The notes under the pieces were generated by a model. That model had not been told where the DNA came from. It saw nothing but the letters and a program-made list of their open reading frames with translations, and searched no databases. A stretch of 64,000 nt of DNA from Todiramphus chloris collaris (Eukaryota; Chordata; Aves; Coraciiformes; Alcedinidae), in contig JANVCC010000049.1 in assembly GCA_025345505.1 (NCBI GenBank), forward strand, positions 7,221,568 to 7,285,567, written 5' to 3'. This document shows positions 29,408 through 44,200 of this stretch, in pieces. Numbering within the stretch: the stretch's first letter is position 1; each line of letters starts with the position of its first letter. A program made the translations under genes and the position numbers.

Positions 29408-32400
29408 GTTTGTGGCACTATGGATCCATGTTCTGTTTGTTTCTATTCTTTTGGTTTTTCCATGTATGTCCCTAGAGTGTGCTGTGTGTTTTCCAGCCTG
29501 TGTCAGTGTAGCGCAACTGATGCAGGAAGCGTGATGCACTCCATGTCCCCCTTTGCTTGCCTGTTAGTGTCTGATTCAGCTCTCACGGGACACTGTAATA
29601 TAAGCCATGTACAGTATCATCCTAGACAAGAAGTAAAATGACGCTGCTTTTCCTTAAATAAAGTTTATTTGTTTCAGCTCTCATCATTACACACTGCCCT
29701 TTTTTTTGGCTGCCAAAAGTTGCTTGCTACTTAAACGGCATCAATTCCTAGTTGGTTCTTTCCAGTAACATTTCTGAAGCTGCACTCTGCTGAAAATATG
29801 GCATTTAGGCTCAGATTCGGCTTGGCCCCAACACCTTTCACTCCATAAGGCTTCTGCATAGTGCTAGAGAATGCTCATGAAAGCTGTACTTCGGCGAAGG
29901 CGGATGAAGTTTGTATGTAATGCACGCCTGGTCGCATTTTGGGAAATGAAATGCATGCAGAGCAGAAAAAAAATAAGTAGAATGTTTTCCTTTTCAGATA
30001 AAGCGAAGGTATGGTCTCCTCTCATGCTGTGTTTACTAATATGAAATTACTAATGAGCTGTCTCTATCTTTAGCTTGTTCGTCTAGTGTACATAAGATTA
30101 AGCTATTTTAAATCATATTTTTTAAAAATATCTTCTCTTATTGTTCCGTATGTGTTTTGCATTACTGCCTCATATTCCACATGGTAAGCCTTCTACTTTT
30201 TGCATAAGCTCCAGAATCTGCCACGACAAATAATACTGCTGCTGGTAGATGTATTTTAGAGATGAAATATTCAAGGCTGGATTCTGCCACAATTGAGTCT
30301 GCAGGAATGGCAAAGTGAGCAGGATGGAGTCATTCCTCACAAATCACTTGCATTATTCTCTCTGTAATGATGGGCATCGGATGCTGAGCTGTCACTATTA
30401 GCCCAAAATATTTCAGTCAATTGCTTTCTCTTGTTACATACCCATTTTTTTCTATGAACGTCCTTTGCACCACTTCTGGGAGACCCATGTCTTTTAATAA
30501 AAGCATTGTATTAAAATAGCATTTCTTTCTTGTCTCCCCAGAAACATTAAGTCTGACACAAACATTGGTGTGGGGAGAGGGTTTTTGTTTTGATGATGGT
30601 ATAATTCAACATTACAATTGAGTTTTGAAAGCACAAAGTCTAATTCTCCTCTCAGTTCTGAGGCCGACTTGATAGGAGTTGTGATTTCATAATTCCGAAC
30701 TCAATAAACATGAAGGAAAGGTAAATCCCATAGCACTCTTCTGGACTAGTAAGTGTAATGAATTTCCTATCATCTGTCAGGGTTTCTATTGTTCATGAGT
30801 AAATTATGAGCCCAGAACTGTTCATGTCCAGCTCCTCTAGGAAAATGATGACAGCTGAGCTGCTAGAGGTGCTCAGCATCTTCAGCAAGTGGTATCTGGT
30901 GGATTGAAAAGTTTCAGGTGAGCCATAAAAAGAAGGACCCTAAACAACATCATTTCAATATTTCCTCGTGCTCATATGTAACTCCAGCAGAAGCTCATGG
31001 TCATTTCAGTGGGGCTTATGCTGGGAGCTGGATTCCTGCTGGGGACTCTCTCTTAGCTAGGTCTGCTCACTTTAAGTGAATAAATCAATTTACGCACTAA
31101 TGGCGTGTTCAAGAGAAACAAGGGATGTGGTGGTCTGCTGAGCCTTTTATCTCCAGAGGCGTGCTTTGGTTCAATGTGGAGGAATTCAGAATCTGCCAGG
31201 AGAAGCTTGCAAGGTGCCAGGCTCTAAGTGAAGACCTGGGGAGCATCAGTTCTGCCGTATTGTCGCCTGGAAGCCAACAGTTGTTCTTCTTAAATTCTCC
31301 ATAAATCTCCACACAACCTCTCTCCAGCAACAGCTGTGTTACTCCTTCCTCCATGGCATATGGTATTGTTAATCATTCTTACTGAAAAGGTTTAGTTCTA
31401 AGAGGCAAGCTTTTCATCTTTTACTGTACTGTAAGGATAAATGTTTCTTTCTTTCCCCTTTTTATCCCTCCTCCTCTACTCCAGGAATTTTACATTACTA
31501 GACAGGTCAGAAGGAGCTGTGACTGCATTGGTATCTGAGTTGATGGGGATTTGTAGGGGTATCACTGTTTGTTGTTGTGTGTTTCTGTGAATGATGGTAC
31601 CTCGATCCTGAGAGGGGAAAAATACATGCCTAGGAGTGCTTTTAGCCTCTGTTGCAGCTTCAATTGCCTGGGCTGCATTGGTCTTTTTCTTCAAAATCTG
31701 TGAATTGCCTGGCAATGGTTTTAGACCCACTGAAAGACTGATGCGTGTCATCCTCGGTGGTTTGTTGGCATGAAGCTTGAAACATTTTGAGTGTGAAATG
31801 ATCTGAATTGTGCTTTTAGTGCAAACTCTACACTTCTATGGACTGTTTAATGGACTGGCTGAAACAGACCCTTCCTGGATAACTTCTAGTGTGAACCCAG
31901 CAGTCATCATCCTGATTGTGCTGTGAGAATGAATGAAAAATACATGTTTAAACTTGTTACTATAGCATCATTTACACATTTTTGAAGATACTGGAGAGTA
32001 TGGCAACTAAGAAGCTGTTAGGAAAGTTCTCCAAGTAAAATGTCATGATGGAGGTTGTATGGAAAATTGCAGACTTGAAAGATGCTGCAGAGAGTATAAA
32101 AATGAACCTTTTTTTATCTGCTGAGTAATGACATGGAAGCACATAGTAAATTCTGCATGTTTCTAACTTTGCAACTCTTTGCTTATTTCATTTAGATGAT
32201 AGGTTTTTTTCCCTGCACTTTTTAACCACTTTCATACAGGGTTAATGCTTGGGGGAGCCTCTTTTATCACTTCAGGATTGGAACTCTCTAGGCCTGTATA
32301 ATGATACCAGGTAAAAGGTTTTCCTGGCTTTTTGTAGGGGTGTTTGGGGAGTGTTCTACTATTTACTGAAAAACTGAAGCATCACCTCACTCTGGTATCT

Positions 32401-33318
32401 GAACCAAGTGGCCCATCATTTCTCATATCTTGGGCCCACTTCTAAAAAAGAAGAGAAGAAATGAGAAAATTAGATCCATGTTTCCTAAATTAAATCTTGG
32501 TCTCTTGTTCTTTCCTTGACACTCTACCTGCCTGCTTGCAATGTCAGCATTTTTCACAACACCCATCTGCCTCAGCAGAATAGGACTGGGGCCAGTACAT
32601 TTGATATCAACCTGGAAGACACATAGAAGGTCCTCGGTCCAGTAGCTAGGGCAAGGACAGTCTTTTTTTAAGTGGTAGATGTGTAAGAAAGGAGGCCAAT
32701 AGGAAATCACAACAATATTATCTTTCCAAAATGTGGAAATTTCCATTTGGGTCCAGTGCCAGCCAGGTGATGTTTATCGGCCTGGATTGCAATTCAGATA
32801 GGATGCTGCCTCTCCTATTGCTACGGAAAACTTTGGACCAAGTGAAAAGATGAACTGCTGCTTTATTCTGCATCATTCCACCTTTGTTTTGTCAAAGTCA
32901 TTCTACAGTTTACAATGTCATGGATCTCTCAAATACAATATACCAAGCAGACCTGACATCTTTACCTGGATGTTAGGTCCTGTGAGTATTGTGCATTGGT
33001 TCCAACTATATCCCAGCAGCAGCAAATTCCCTCAAGCCAAGAATACCCGGCTAGCAGGAGAAGGGCCATCTGAAGTACATTTTGCAGTTATTTGTTCTCT
33101 TAAATAGTTTAAACATAAGCTGCTGCTATCTGTATAAAACATGGTTGCATAAAAGAAGTCTGCTCCTGGAAAGCTAATTTGAGTTGTATTATTACATCCA
33201 GAGGAGGGAATATAATGAAAGAAATGTTTTTTAAAATCACCCATTGGTTAGTCATAGTCACATAATCAAGAGTCTTGGCCTGTTGCCCACAGTTCTGTTT
33301 TCATGTGGGATTTTTTTG

Positions 33319-33319
<1 letters not shown>
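29408..33319. other. Non-coding stretch after the candidate exon
   Basis: No further exon recognised. Open frames are at most 107 codons without known motifs. If 29240-29407 is an exon, this would be the start of its downstream intron. Confidence 0.5.

Positions 33320-33357
<38 letters not shown>
33320..33357. repeat. Poly-T run at the gap edge
   Basis: At least 38 consecutive T bases run into the assembly gap. A homopolymer of this length is a likely cause of the break. Confidence 0.9.
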
Positions 33358-33457
33358 NNNNNNNNNNNNNNNNNNNNNNNNNNNNNNNNNNNNNNNNNNN
33401 NNNNNNNNNNNNNNNNNNNNNNNNNNNNNNNNNNNNNNNNNNNNNNNNNNNNNNNNN
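33358..33457. other. Assembly gap, 100 N
   Basis: Exactly 100 N, the usual placeholder for a gap of unknown size. The right edge also carries T-rich sequence (33458-33489). Open frames crossing it are meaningless. Confidence 0.98.
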
Positions 33458-36400
33458 TGTGTTGGGGTTTGTTTTGTTTTTTTTTTTTTGGTAACATTTC
33501 ATCTCCCTCCAGGCATACATAACCTTTTTACACAGAAAAGCAGACAAGCATGGCGAAATATGTATTGGGGATGGAGAGAGGGAAATCTGGGATAGCAGCT
33601 GGTAATGAGGAAAGGCAGCTTTCCTCAACCAACAGGAAATCTGATTAGATAGAAAATGTTAAGGATGCTAATGTAAAACAAGCAGCTTTGAGGATGCCCT
33701 TGACAATGGCTTGTTATCTTCACCCCTAGCAATGGGATGACTGGCAGAGCCAGTCCTGGGGGTAAGGAAAAGGTAGGACATTTAAGCACATTATGTGAGA
33801 GTCTGGATTTTCCACCTACTCCATGTGCACATGTGGTTTTGTCACCAATATAAATGTTGTCAAACTGAATGTCCCTTTGGAGCTCCAAGTGTTGTGTCAC
33901 CACTGATAGTACTGTTACTTGGCACACTAATTACACACTTTTCTTCTAGACCAAATGAGTCCTATTAGCCCAGCTCCCACATTTAATTATGTTAATGTGT
34001 GCGCTTTTCTGCATTTTAGAGGAGAAAAAGAAGGGGGAGGAGAACCTGTATTTGAAATCACGGGGAACTGCGAGAGGTTTTTGAACTTTACATATTGTTC
34101 AGACTTGAAAGAGACTTTGTATTACAGTGGGGAATAATAGAGATGATTCATGTGAAACAGGTACAGCCGCTTGTGCCAGTGGTGTCTGAGATGTTCAGAC
34201 TCGGCACACTTGGCTGTGAGACGCCGGTGAGAAGGTTCAGCATCTGTCCTGTGGGTCCATTCAAACTCAGATTTAATCTAGACTAAGAGCCACCTGAAGG
34301 AACTCACTGGTTCATTGAACAGGGGCTCCTACTAAGTTATATTGTCCTATTTAGAAGCTCTCTTAGGGGTATGATCCCTTGCTGCTAAATAATCATATTT
34401 TATAATCTTCCATGGTGTTTTTCCTCATGTCTTCTGCTTTCAGTGGAGGTGAAAAATGAAGATGTGGTATCCTATGAGCCAAAGCTCTTGCCAACGGGAG
34501 TATTTAACCCTTTCCTGCTGCAGCTAAGCTGTCTGGCCTGGAGGATTTCATCCCAGAGAGGAGGGAGGGAAGGCAGATAGTCTGCTATTACCTGGTGTTG
34601 AGCCCTGCAGCCCTTGGTGCTCTCATCATCACCTTTTCCCCCAGCAAAACCTTGTTCTGGACTCTTCTTTTGCCTGCACCTCTTGGGTCCTCCTTTGGGG
34701 AACGTGAAGTTTTCATCTTGCCTCACTCCTGAGTTCTGGCACTGGCAAGAATCAGCAATGAGCAACACATGAGCCTTGTCCAATACTAAATGAAAATAAG
34801 CTCCAAATCCTGTCTGTCTAGATGCACACGGAGTTGCTGCAGCTATGGGACCATATCGGTGGTGAAGGATGATCTAAACAGAGTGACATAGACCACAAAA
34901 GACAAAGGTCTGAAGCTGCCACGATTATAATGGGTTTTTTTCCTTCAGAGAGAAACTGTCCTTGACTTTAGTTATTAAATGATAACCTTCTGTTTCAGGG
35001 CATTGGGAGAGGCAGTGGTGACAACTTCACTCTTATTTTCTTCAGATGCTAGTACATAAAGTAGAATAGCTCAGTCCTGTAAGTGGCTGAGCCCTCTTGC
35101 CCTGATCCTCCAAAGCCTTTAAGCACACGATTAACTTTAAACATGTGAGTGCTCCCAGCAGAGTCAAAGGGGTTGGGATGTATTTAATGAGCTTACCTGA
35201 ACGCAGTCTGGGTCTGGCTCGGGTTCAGGCGCAGACAGTGCAAATCCAGAGTAATTCCACCAAAATCCAAGATTTTCTCAATATTTGCTTGTCTGCAAAT
35301 GAGATCAGAACCCCCTTATAGCATTTAATTTGCTTTCTTCTTTCCTTACTCCCTTAGGAGTTAGTACGGTCTATATTGCTGCAGTGACTCCCGACTGAAC
35401 GTGCGGGTGATCGTAGCACTCCTCTGCCATAGGGACATGAGTGACCTGATCAGTGATAGTAACACTGCCTACTGAATCAACTGAGCTCAGGTACTTAACT
35501 ATTACTTTTGATAGATTCTGGGATGTGACACTCATAGCCATGCAGAAATAGAGCAGAGTTGGGAATTCAATATTTTCCCATGGACTTAAACTTAGAATCT
35601 GAGTTTTTCGTCTTTCCCTTCAGCAGCAGCTCTGCAGCAGCCTGTGCCAACTGAACTGCTGACTGCCTCCAGCCCTCCCTTCCTCTCACCTCCTGCCAAT
35701 GTGCTTGTGTGTTGACCCATGCTTCAGATTAGCCAAATTTGATCTCTGTAGTATCACAGACATTTAAATAATGGCATTAGGAGCAGTCTTAGTACTTTTA
35801 TTTCAAGACAATGCACTTTAATTCTCAATCTAGAGCCACTGAACAGGTCATAGCAACCTAAAGAGAACTCATCTCTTACCTTCTTACCTGTGTACTCTTC
35901 TAGGCAAATCTTTAATCTATGCCTTTTGTTATTTTGCTCTCATCTCAGAATAAATATTCACCATGGAGACAGTATCTGGCACTTAGCATATCTGAAGTAG
36001 GACATTTAGACCAAGTGAGTCACACTGATGTCCTTATCTCATCTGTAAAGGACTCCTTGAGATCTTCAGAGAGTGCTCCTTGTACAGAGAAAGGTGTTTG
36101 TCTTGCTGTTTTCATTCTATGACTCTCCTGAGAAAGCATCAGACTTTGCTCTTCAATTTGTCCTCATTTTAAATAAGAAGATGTAGTTCTTTATTAATAA
36201 TGAAGGTTTTTCTTTGTACCTTATTCAGCTACATGGACCATCATAATTATTGCATGACCCTTTATCAGTGGTAACGTCTGTAGTCTTGAAATACTGGCCT
36301 TTGGCTTGAGAACACACCAGTTTTTTCATGCTCTTCTAGGTTGGGACAACTCCAGAAACAAGGAGGAGTTAAACTTTTTAGCTATTACTGGAAAGGTGTT

Positions 36401-38114
36401 TCCTTTCCTAAGGCATCCTGAGCATACTGCAGAGAGCCCCTTGCTGCTGTCCCAGTGCAGCACCACACAGTAGAGTTAATTATCTCAGGGATAATTAACA
36501 ATAAGTAACTCACAGCAGTATGTTGCAGCATGTCTATGATTTCCAGTTCTGGGGTTAGCTGAGCCCATATATAACTCAGGGGTTTCTGCTCTTCATTCCA
36601 TCAACAGTCTGATCCCTCTGAGTGCACAGAAGTGAAGCCACAACAAACAGCAGGGTTTGTCAGACAGTCTGGCTGACTCCTTACTTCTAGGATTATCTGG
36701 AAAAGAAGAGTCTGGTCTCATTGCGCTTCCTCAACTCTATTTTTCCTCTCGTGCTTCCCCTTGTTCTGGATACAGCTCTGTCTGAGCTGTGGGTGCTTTC
36801 AGAACAAAGCTGAGGAGTTTTCACAGCAGTGCATCTTATTTCAGATATGTGGTGAGATTCTCTTCAGTAACATGGGTTAGTGTTCTCTTAGGATTACATA
36901 AGCAGTTACCTTTTCGTGGTAGTACTTATGTCCCTGTTTTTCCTTCTCTTTTAAATGCCCTGACCTGTAAAGCTAAAGAAACTGAAGAAGCTTTACCCTG
37001 ACCTCAGTGAGTACAACAGAGGTCCAAAGATTGCAAAAGGATGGAGTTTTCCTAGAACACTTAATGTAAATGTTTTTTTTTCCAGTAGTATCTGGGTAGT
37101 TAGGAAAAAGTGCTCAGAATGTTTCATATTCCTTTTTTCCCTACTAGTATCTATCTACAGAGTTTCCTGCTGTGTGCAAGGTTTTTTTTTTTATTTTGCT
37201 TATCTGCTTAAAAAAGCCTCAGCTTTTGTAGGGCAGCACAAAATATTTGCATATCTTCTTTTAAGCCACCCCTTGTTCTCCAGAACAGGAAGATGAGCTG
37301 TCAAGCATTGCTGTTCAGGAAGACTGAAGAGGTGATTGCTGGGTATTGATCCCAGTGTTCATGTTTGTTTCTACCATGTGTTTGGAAACACTGAGACAGA
37401 CAGATTTATTTCTTTTTTTTTTTTTTCTAAAAGACTGAAATGACAAAGAGAAAGGTTAAAACCTAAAGATTACAAGGGACATAAGCCTGCAAAGGTGTAT
37501 CCAGCACACAGCTGTACACCTCTTCAAATGACACAATGTTCTTTGAACTCCTGCTCTAAAGGAAATGATGGTGCATTGTGGAAATAAGGAGCAAATCCTT
37601 TCTCAGGCATTTTGGATGTTCCTGATCTGAAGCTGTCTGCCACCATTTTCAAGTGTGCTGAATAATTCTTGCATGTTGATTTAGCAAGGCAAAGAAATGA
37701 GGAATATCTACAACTTCCTGCACAAGAAGTCTTTAGGTGTCGGCTGCCTTTCACGCTTGACATTTCCACATTACACAACAGTCACTTCTAGAAAGGTTAT
37801 CGATGCCGTTGTGTTAGTTCTCACTACTCTACACTATCTGGTCAAATTTAGCTTTTACAACAGAATAAAAAATCTAGTGGCCACTCTTCAGATTGAGCCA
37901 GCATTAAGCCAGATTTTCATTTGCTTTGTGTCGCCCTTGGCATAGAGAAGTCAGAAGAGCACCAGTGTATAGAGCAGTGACTGAGCGTAATGTTGTGCAA
38001 ATATTTAAGCATCTCGATTGTTTTGCTGGAGCCCCATACAGAAGACAACGTGGCCCAACCCTTCTTTGTCTTAATTGCTCTGATTGAGGGCAAATTTAAT
38101 TTCCTCTGAATGCC
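33458..38114. other. Non-coding stretch
   Basis: No gene, RNA or recognisable repeat apart from short poly-T runs (for example 37181-37192 and 37412-37427). Frames are at most 103 codons. Confidence 0.55.
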
Positions 38115-38257
38115 CCGTCTTGGGAAGTGTTCATGGCAAGATTGGATGGGGCTTTGAGCAACCTGATCTAGTGGAAGGCATTCCTGCCCATGGCAGGGAT
38201 GTTGGAACTAGATGATCTTTAAAGTCCCTTCCAACCCAAACCATTCTGTGATTCTAA
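38115..38257 (+). mobile_element. CR1 LINE 3' end fragment
   Basis: The sequence runs GATTGGATGGGGCTTTGAGC, then CAACCTGATCTAGTGGAAGG, CCCATGGCAGGGATGTTGGA and CCCTTCCAACCCAAACCATT, ending in TTCTGTGATTCTAAG. This is the characteristic CR1 3' end in plus orientation. The copy is heavily 5'-truncated, as is usual. The left boundary is approximate. Confidence 0.93.
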
Positions 38258-41200
38258 GAGGTTTAAGTTTCTCAACAAGTATTTTCTAAATAACATCTTA
38301 ACCATTCTCCTTAAGCTTGGTTTTCCTTCTTGTTCCAATACACCTGCCTCAGGGATTTTTTTCCTTGGATCTTGAGGAAGAGAGATATGTCTTTCATCAG
38401 CTGTGTTTCTTGCAACTTTTATGAGAAGGTTAGAGGCTTAGCTAGCCCTAGAGTTTCACATCTTTACAGGATGAAACCAAGAAGTTGAAAAAGTATCTGT
38501 ACCCCAGACTCAGCAGAACTTACTCTATACAGCAAGCTGGTATATCAGCATCCACTAAAGATGCATCAATAAACTCTCATGAGATTTCTCAGAGCATGGA
38601 GGGCTCTGATGTGAGTAAATTGTGGGCTAGTGACTTCGGGAATAAGGGTGGTTTTGCTCATATCTCCTGCCTGCCCTCATAGACATAATTGCTTTGGAAG
38701 CTTCACCGACTTTGACTTCAATGTTTTGAAGACAGATAGGGGTGCAGCAAAAGAATCAGTTGTAAAGACCATCTGCAGGACAAGAATCAGAGATTGCAAT
38801 GCTAAGTTTTCTGTCTTTTGAAAAAGATGTTAACAACATAAACCACATTTGCAGTGACTGTTGGTCTGTTCTCTAAACCTGCCTTTCCTCTGAACATGTC
38901 ATGTAGTTTTTTGTTTCTGCCTCAGGTGATGCCAAATATGACACTTAGTCTCAAGACTTGTTAAAAATGTAGAATTTATTTCAGTTTTACACCTTTGCTT
39001 TGTTGGTGCCAGCTCTTGTTTTTCTGTCTCTGCAACTCCAGCTTGTTTGACTCAGTAGCTGAAGACTGAGGTTTACTCTCTAGTTGCTCTTACCTCTGGT
39101 GAGTATAATTTTCTCATTTAAGTGGCAGAGCTGACATCAAATATTGCTAATGTCTCTCTAATACTGTTAGTAGAAAATGTTGAAGCTTCACATAGGACAT
39201 ACCCTTCAAATGATGAGCTATCATCCTTAACCCAATAGAGTTCATATGGCTGGCCTTTTAATGATAAATTTAGATTAAATACACTGTAAAAACAGTAGTA
39301 AGCAAAAATCTGAATATAACTTTAGCTGCTAAATGCAAGTTAAGTGGTTTCTTAAATCATTTGAATATTAGATAAATGTAAAAATGGCAAGAAATTTTGC
39401 TGGTCTTTGTACTACTAATAAAGGAACATGTTAGGAAATTACCATTTTAACTGAAAATAATTTCACATGCATTTAATAATATGTGCAGTGCAATGTACAG
39501 TCAGTATGATAGGGTTGTGGATCTACAAGAAAAAATGCAGTGCTAGTTATTTCAAAGTTGAGGGAAGCTCTGAGTCAAAACAACCTCTCCTGCTGGTGCT
39601 GAAGAACATATTTTTTTATAATATGCAATTGATACTCAAGTGAAAGCTACATATTCTTTAAAATTCAGATACTCTGCTTCGAAAATTCCTTTCCCCTTGA
39701 TAGTTTCCCTCCTAATAACAGAAGAGGAGGTTATTTAAAAATGCTTGTCTGCCAGGTTGCTGAGCTAGCTACCTTCAAGGCATTCTGATTAGCCTTGAGG
39801 AAGACTAAACAGATCACCAAAAGGTTTTTGAATTAATGTGGAAACCTCTTTAAGAGTTTTGACCTTATAACCAAAAATTAGTAGGTTATTTTAAAGGATG
39901 GCAATTTCTCCTGCAGAGGTTTCTCTTGGCTGCTGCCTCTTTGGCACAACAAGGTACATGTTTTCCTAAGGATGCCTATTCTCTGTGTAAATAATATTTC
40001 TGTCAAATTCAGAGAACATTTTTCAGGCCATAATGGCAGCAGATGCTCAGCTTGTGCAGACTGGTACCATTGGGAACCCTGAGAACTCTGTGGAGTTGAT
40101 AGGTCATGTCCACTGAAGATACTTTGAAGATAAACGTATTTTTCATTTGCTGCAGAATACTTCTATTCCACATTCCTATTAATTTTAATAAAAGCAAGTT
40201 ACAAATAAGTGGATCAAGATGAAAGCTGGGCTGAATAGGGTGGCAAATAATGACTGGAGAATGAGTATAAAGACCAGTAAGGAGGAGAGCACAGTTTCTG
40301 AACCATGAAGCATCATGGTACTGAGGAGGAGAGGTTGAAATCAAGAGAAGGTGAGTCTGATGATGAAGAAAAGTCTGCTAGGAGAGTGGTTAAGAAGCTG
40401 GTGGTGTGGGCAGGTGAGCAGGGTGCATTTGGATGAAATTGTTGGCTGCAGGTGAGATCCAAAATTGAAAAAGATGGGGATCACTGAACTCCAACAGAGT
40501 TAGAAGGCTGATGCATTAGAGAGGACTTGGGATCCCCTTCTGGATGGAAACCTGAAAGTGAGAGAAATGACCTGGAGAAGTAAGAGAGTTCTAAAGAAAA
40601 CCAGATTGATTACTCAGCTGCAACTTTGTTTCAAGTAACATCATCTTTATTATGCTGGAAACATGGTCTATTGTCCTTGGGTTGTTCTGCCTCAATCTGT
40701 GTAGATCAGATCCCAGGAACTGACCAGCCAGATGAACAAAGCACAGCACTTTCTTCTCTGAAGTCCCTGGATATACTGTCATATGCATGAAATCATTTCA
40801 TAATCTAAACAGTGGACTCCAATCCCACAAGTAGTTGTTCATTCCCTCAATTTATATATTTCTTTAAAAACCCACAGGGTAACACTATGACAATTTGTTC
40901 CTGACATAATCTCTCCTGTAGCAGAATTTGTACTGCCTTAAAAGGTGCCTTTTAAAAACTAGTGTCTCAAAAGGACATCATAAGAAAAAAAACCAAACCC
41001 AGCATTCCTGTTTTTGGGTTTGTTTTTTTTTAGTGGTGTGTTTTGAAGTCAGAGGGTTTTTTTAGAAGTAGTATTGCCAACTTTTAAAGTCAGCTTGTTT
41101 CCAACAGAATTATGTTGAGATGGATGCTTGCTGACATTTTTCTTTGTAAGTCCTTGGCCAGACTCTTATTTATGGGTAAAATTGGACTTCAGTCATCCTG

Positions 41201-44200
41201 GGATGAGTGCAGTGATAGTGGTAGTTGGCTTCTGGTCAACTTACTGTCAGAGTTCTGTAATAGATCCCCATGGATTTCATCGCATACCTTTGAAAGGCAC
41301 CAGTGACTTAGCCTGGTGTTGCAGAGGAGCTCTATATTTAGCTCTCCTCTCTTACAGGAGCTCTTTCTTATTCAGGTGCCAAACTCTCTACCTTCATGCC
41401 TTGTTTTATTTCTAGCAATCTTCCTGTATAACCTGTGTTTCATGAGTCACTCTGTTTCTCTCTAAATCAATGTCTGAATCCAACCTGTTGTTGCTCTAAG
41501 TCCATCTTCTCTCTTTTTCTAGGGAAAGGAGGGGAGGCAGGAGAAGCTTGAGGGGAGAGCACCTGTAAAATACTGCCAGCTTTTCAGTCTCCTGGAGCCA
41601 ATGTCTGTGATGAACACATTCTTTTAAGGACACAAAGCTGTAGGAATATTGTTGGGTTTTTGTTGTTTTTTTTTTTTTTTTTTATAATCCATAAGTCAAG
41701 GCTTATAAGGAAAACCAGGCAAATCTAAACTCGCGCACCAGATTTCTCAAGAGAATTCTATTGCGGTAGGTTGGTTAGAAAGGAAACTTTAGTTAAAAGG
41801 TTCAGTTGTACTACTTTGATTTAGATGGAACTCCGGGGAAGGATCAAAACAGATTGGTTCTTGCAGGTGGTAGTTTGAACAAATTCACAAATAGTTTAGG
41901 GCTTCTTTATGGTCTTTAAAAAAATCTAGTGGCAACAATATTTGACTGTGGGAGAGCCGGCGACTGATTTCTCCATTGCTGTAATACAAGACTTGTTATT
42001 TCTTGTGTGCTACAACTTGTTCAATTTGGCATTGCCCCATTTGAAGTCAATGGATCTTGAAGATGTGAAGCAGAGGGATTGCAGGAGTGGAGTGAGTATT
42101 GGCTGCGAGCTGGCTTCTAATGCTTTCTTCTAACTTCTTGAGAGACTAAATACTCAAGGTTGATTTTATACCTAGTGCTGCCAAATGTTCTAGGAATTGT
42201 CTGCCACTCCATTAAGCTTAGCTGCAATGAAAGTCCTGTAAAGAACAAGTGATAATGGCTTTGCCTGCTTCAGCTACTCATAATAGCCCTTCTTCTCAGC
42301 AGTCTGTTAAAAAACAAATGAGAGAGGAGAAGAAGAAGAAGAAGAAATCCATATGCACAAAATTGAGAGATCTTGTCTGAAACTGTCTTCTGCAGCTTTT
42401 AAGAGTGTCTGTAACATGAACCCTGAAGACAAAGGAGAGGAGTGCTTTCAAAACTGTTTTTTGCTAAACAAGAAATATGGTTCACCAAAAGAGGGCTGTG
42501 ACTGTGGAATTGTGACATAGAATTCCATGGGCCACATTTCATTATCAACTTTGCGTTGTCTAAATTGTATGAATTTGGGGTCTAAATTAAGCTAAGAAGT
42601 TTTTCTTTTTTTTTCCTCAAAGTATTCCCTTTCCTTCCTGATGGTATAATATTATGGATTCCCTGCTTTGATTTCCAGCTTTGATACTGGGAGATCTGAA
42701 AATAGTTAGGAACTTAGATGACAAGAGACTAGACTGACTTTAAAATCTGTATTCTTAATGGATGTCTGGCTATGAGATGACTTTGAGATGTGTGCAGTCT
42801 CTCTCTCAATCACTTTAATTATTTGGACTTCCTGAGCTACATTTTTGCTGAGGGAATTCCTAGTTTAGGGGACATGCAGGTAGGAGGGTGGCTGGCTACA
42901 GACCCCATCCATATTTAATGCTTTAGAAACTGTGGGAACAGGTCAGTGTTTCCACTGTAACCATGTGAAATCTCCTGAGAAGTTGCAGGAGTGTTTACTG
43001 GAGTCTTCTCATGTGGACATCTCTTTTCATGGCTTATAGAGTTTCCTCAGTATAAGCCACCTCATCTTCTATTTTCTATAATAACAAGACTGGAGGACAA
43101 TTATCCTATCTTCCTGCAAATTTGTTCTAAAACTTTCCCTCTCTCTTAAAGACTGCTCTGAAGACAAATATATGAACGTATCTTACAGAGCATCCATCTT
43201 CTTCAACATGACTGCTTGAACAAGAGAGTTTTTCCAACATGATGGAGAAAACTATTGGAATATTAGAAAAAGGTGTAATTTGGGCATTAATCAGGGCTTT
43301 GCATATTGGATATCTTCAGATATTCAGCAATCAGAATCCATGGGTTTTCTGTCCATGTCAATAAAGGAGCTAACATCCTGGACAGCTCAATCCCTCGTCA
43401 TGTGCTCTCATGGTAACCCTGGGATGCCATTCCACTTGTTGCATTTGGTTGCAGGGCAAGGAAATGAAGTGTAATACATGCAGTACATTCCATGTAGGCT
43501 GAATTTATCAGTCTGTTTTGCATTCTCCTTCTGCATAGGAGGCTCCTTCTGTGTTCTTTTTAAAAGCTTTTTATTATGTTGATAGTTGGTGCAGAAGTCT
43601 ACTTTTTTTTATTCCACTCTACCCAAAGATATATCTTTCCTTTGAATTAAAAGTACTTTCTCTGGACAAAAAATTTCTTTTTTCTCTAAAAAGTACATTC
43701 TTCCTCCTGGAGACCAAACTCAGGAAACCAGTGAAATCTCTTGGTCTCTTTCATTGCTAACAAATAATCATCTCATGGGTAAAGGGCAGCTAAATTTCAC
43801 GTTTCCATACGCATGCCTAATCAGAAGATCTTCTCTACAGTCTCTTCTGTTCATGCCTCTGCAGAGTGTTTTCACTTTGACAGTGTTTGACAGAGAGAAG
43901 GGCATCAATGAAAACTATAGCTCCTAAGTACAAACTCTAAGCAGAAGAATGGCTGGGAAATTCAGGTGTGTAGGAAAACCCCAAAATCAGTTCAATTCTT
44001 CTACGTTGCAGTGCTCTTATTTCCGCCTTGGCTTTGCAGACTAGAAGTTAAGAGGTCAATGAGCAGAAACACTCACAGGCATCCTCTTCACAGAGAAGAG
44101 ATTGTTGTGCTTGCTGACTCGTGCTGGCAGAATTTCAGCTTTAAAAGAGTCAAAGTTTATTGACTGAGTAAGCCACCCTGCAACATTAATTGCTGCTGTT

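Noticed and set aside
33244..33628. Several frames of 63-120 codons across 33300-33500
   Set aside because: They run through the N gap and poly-T.
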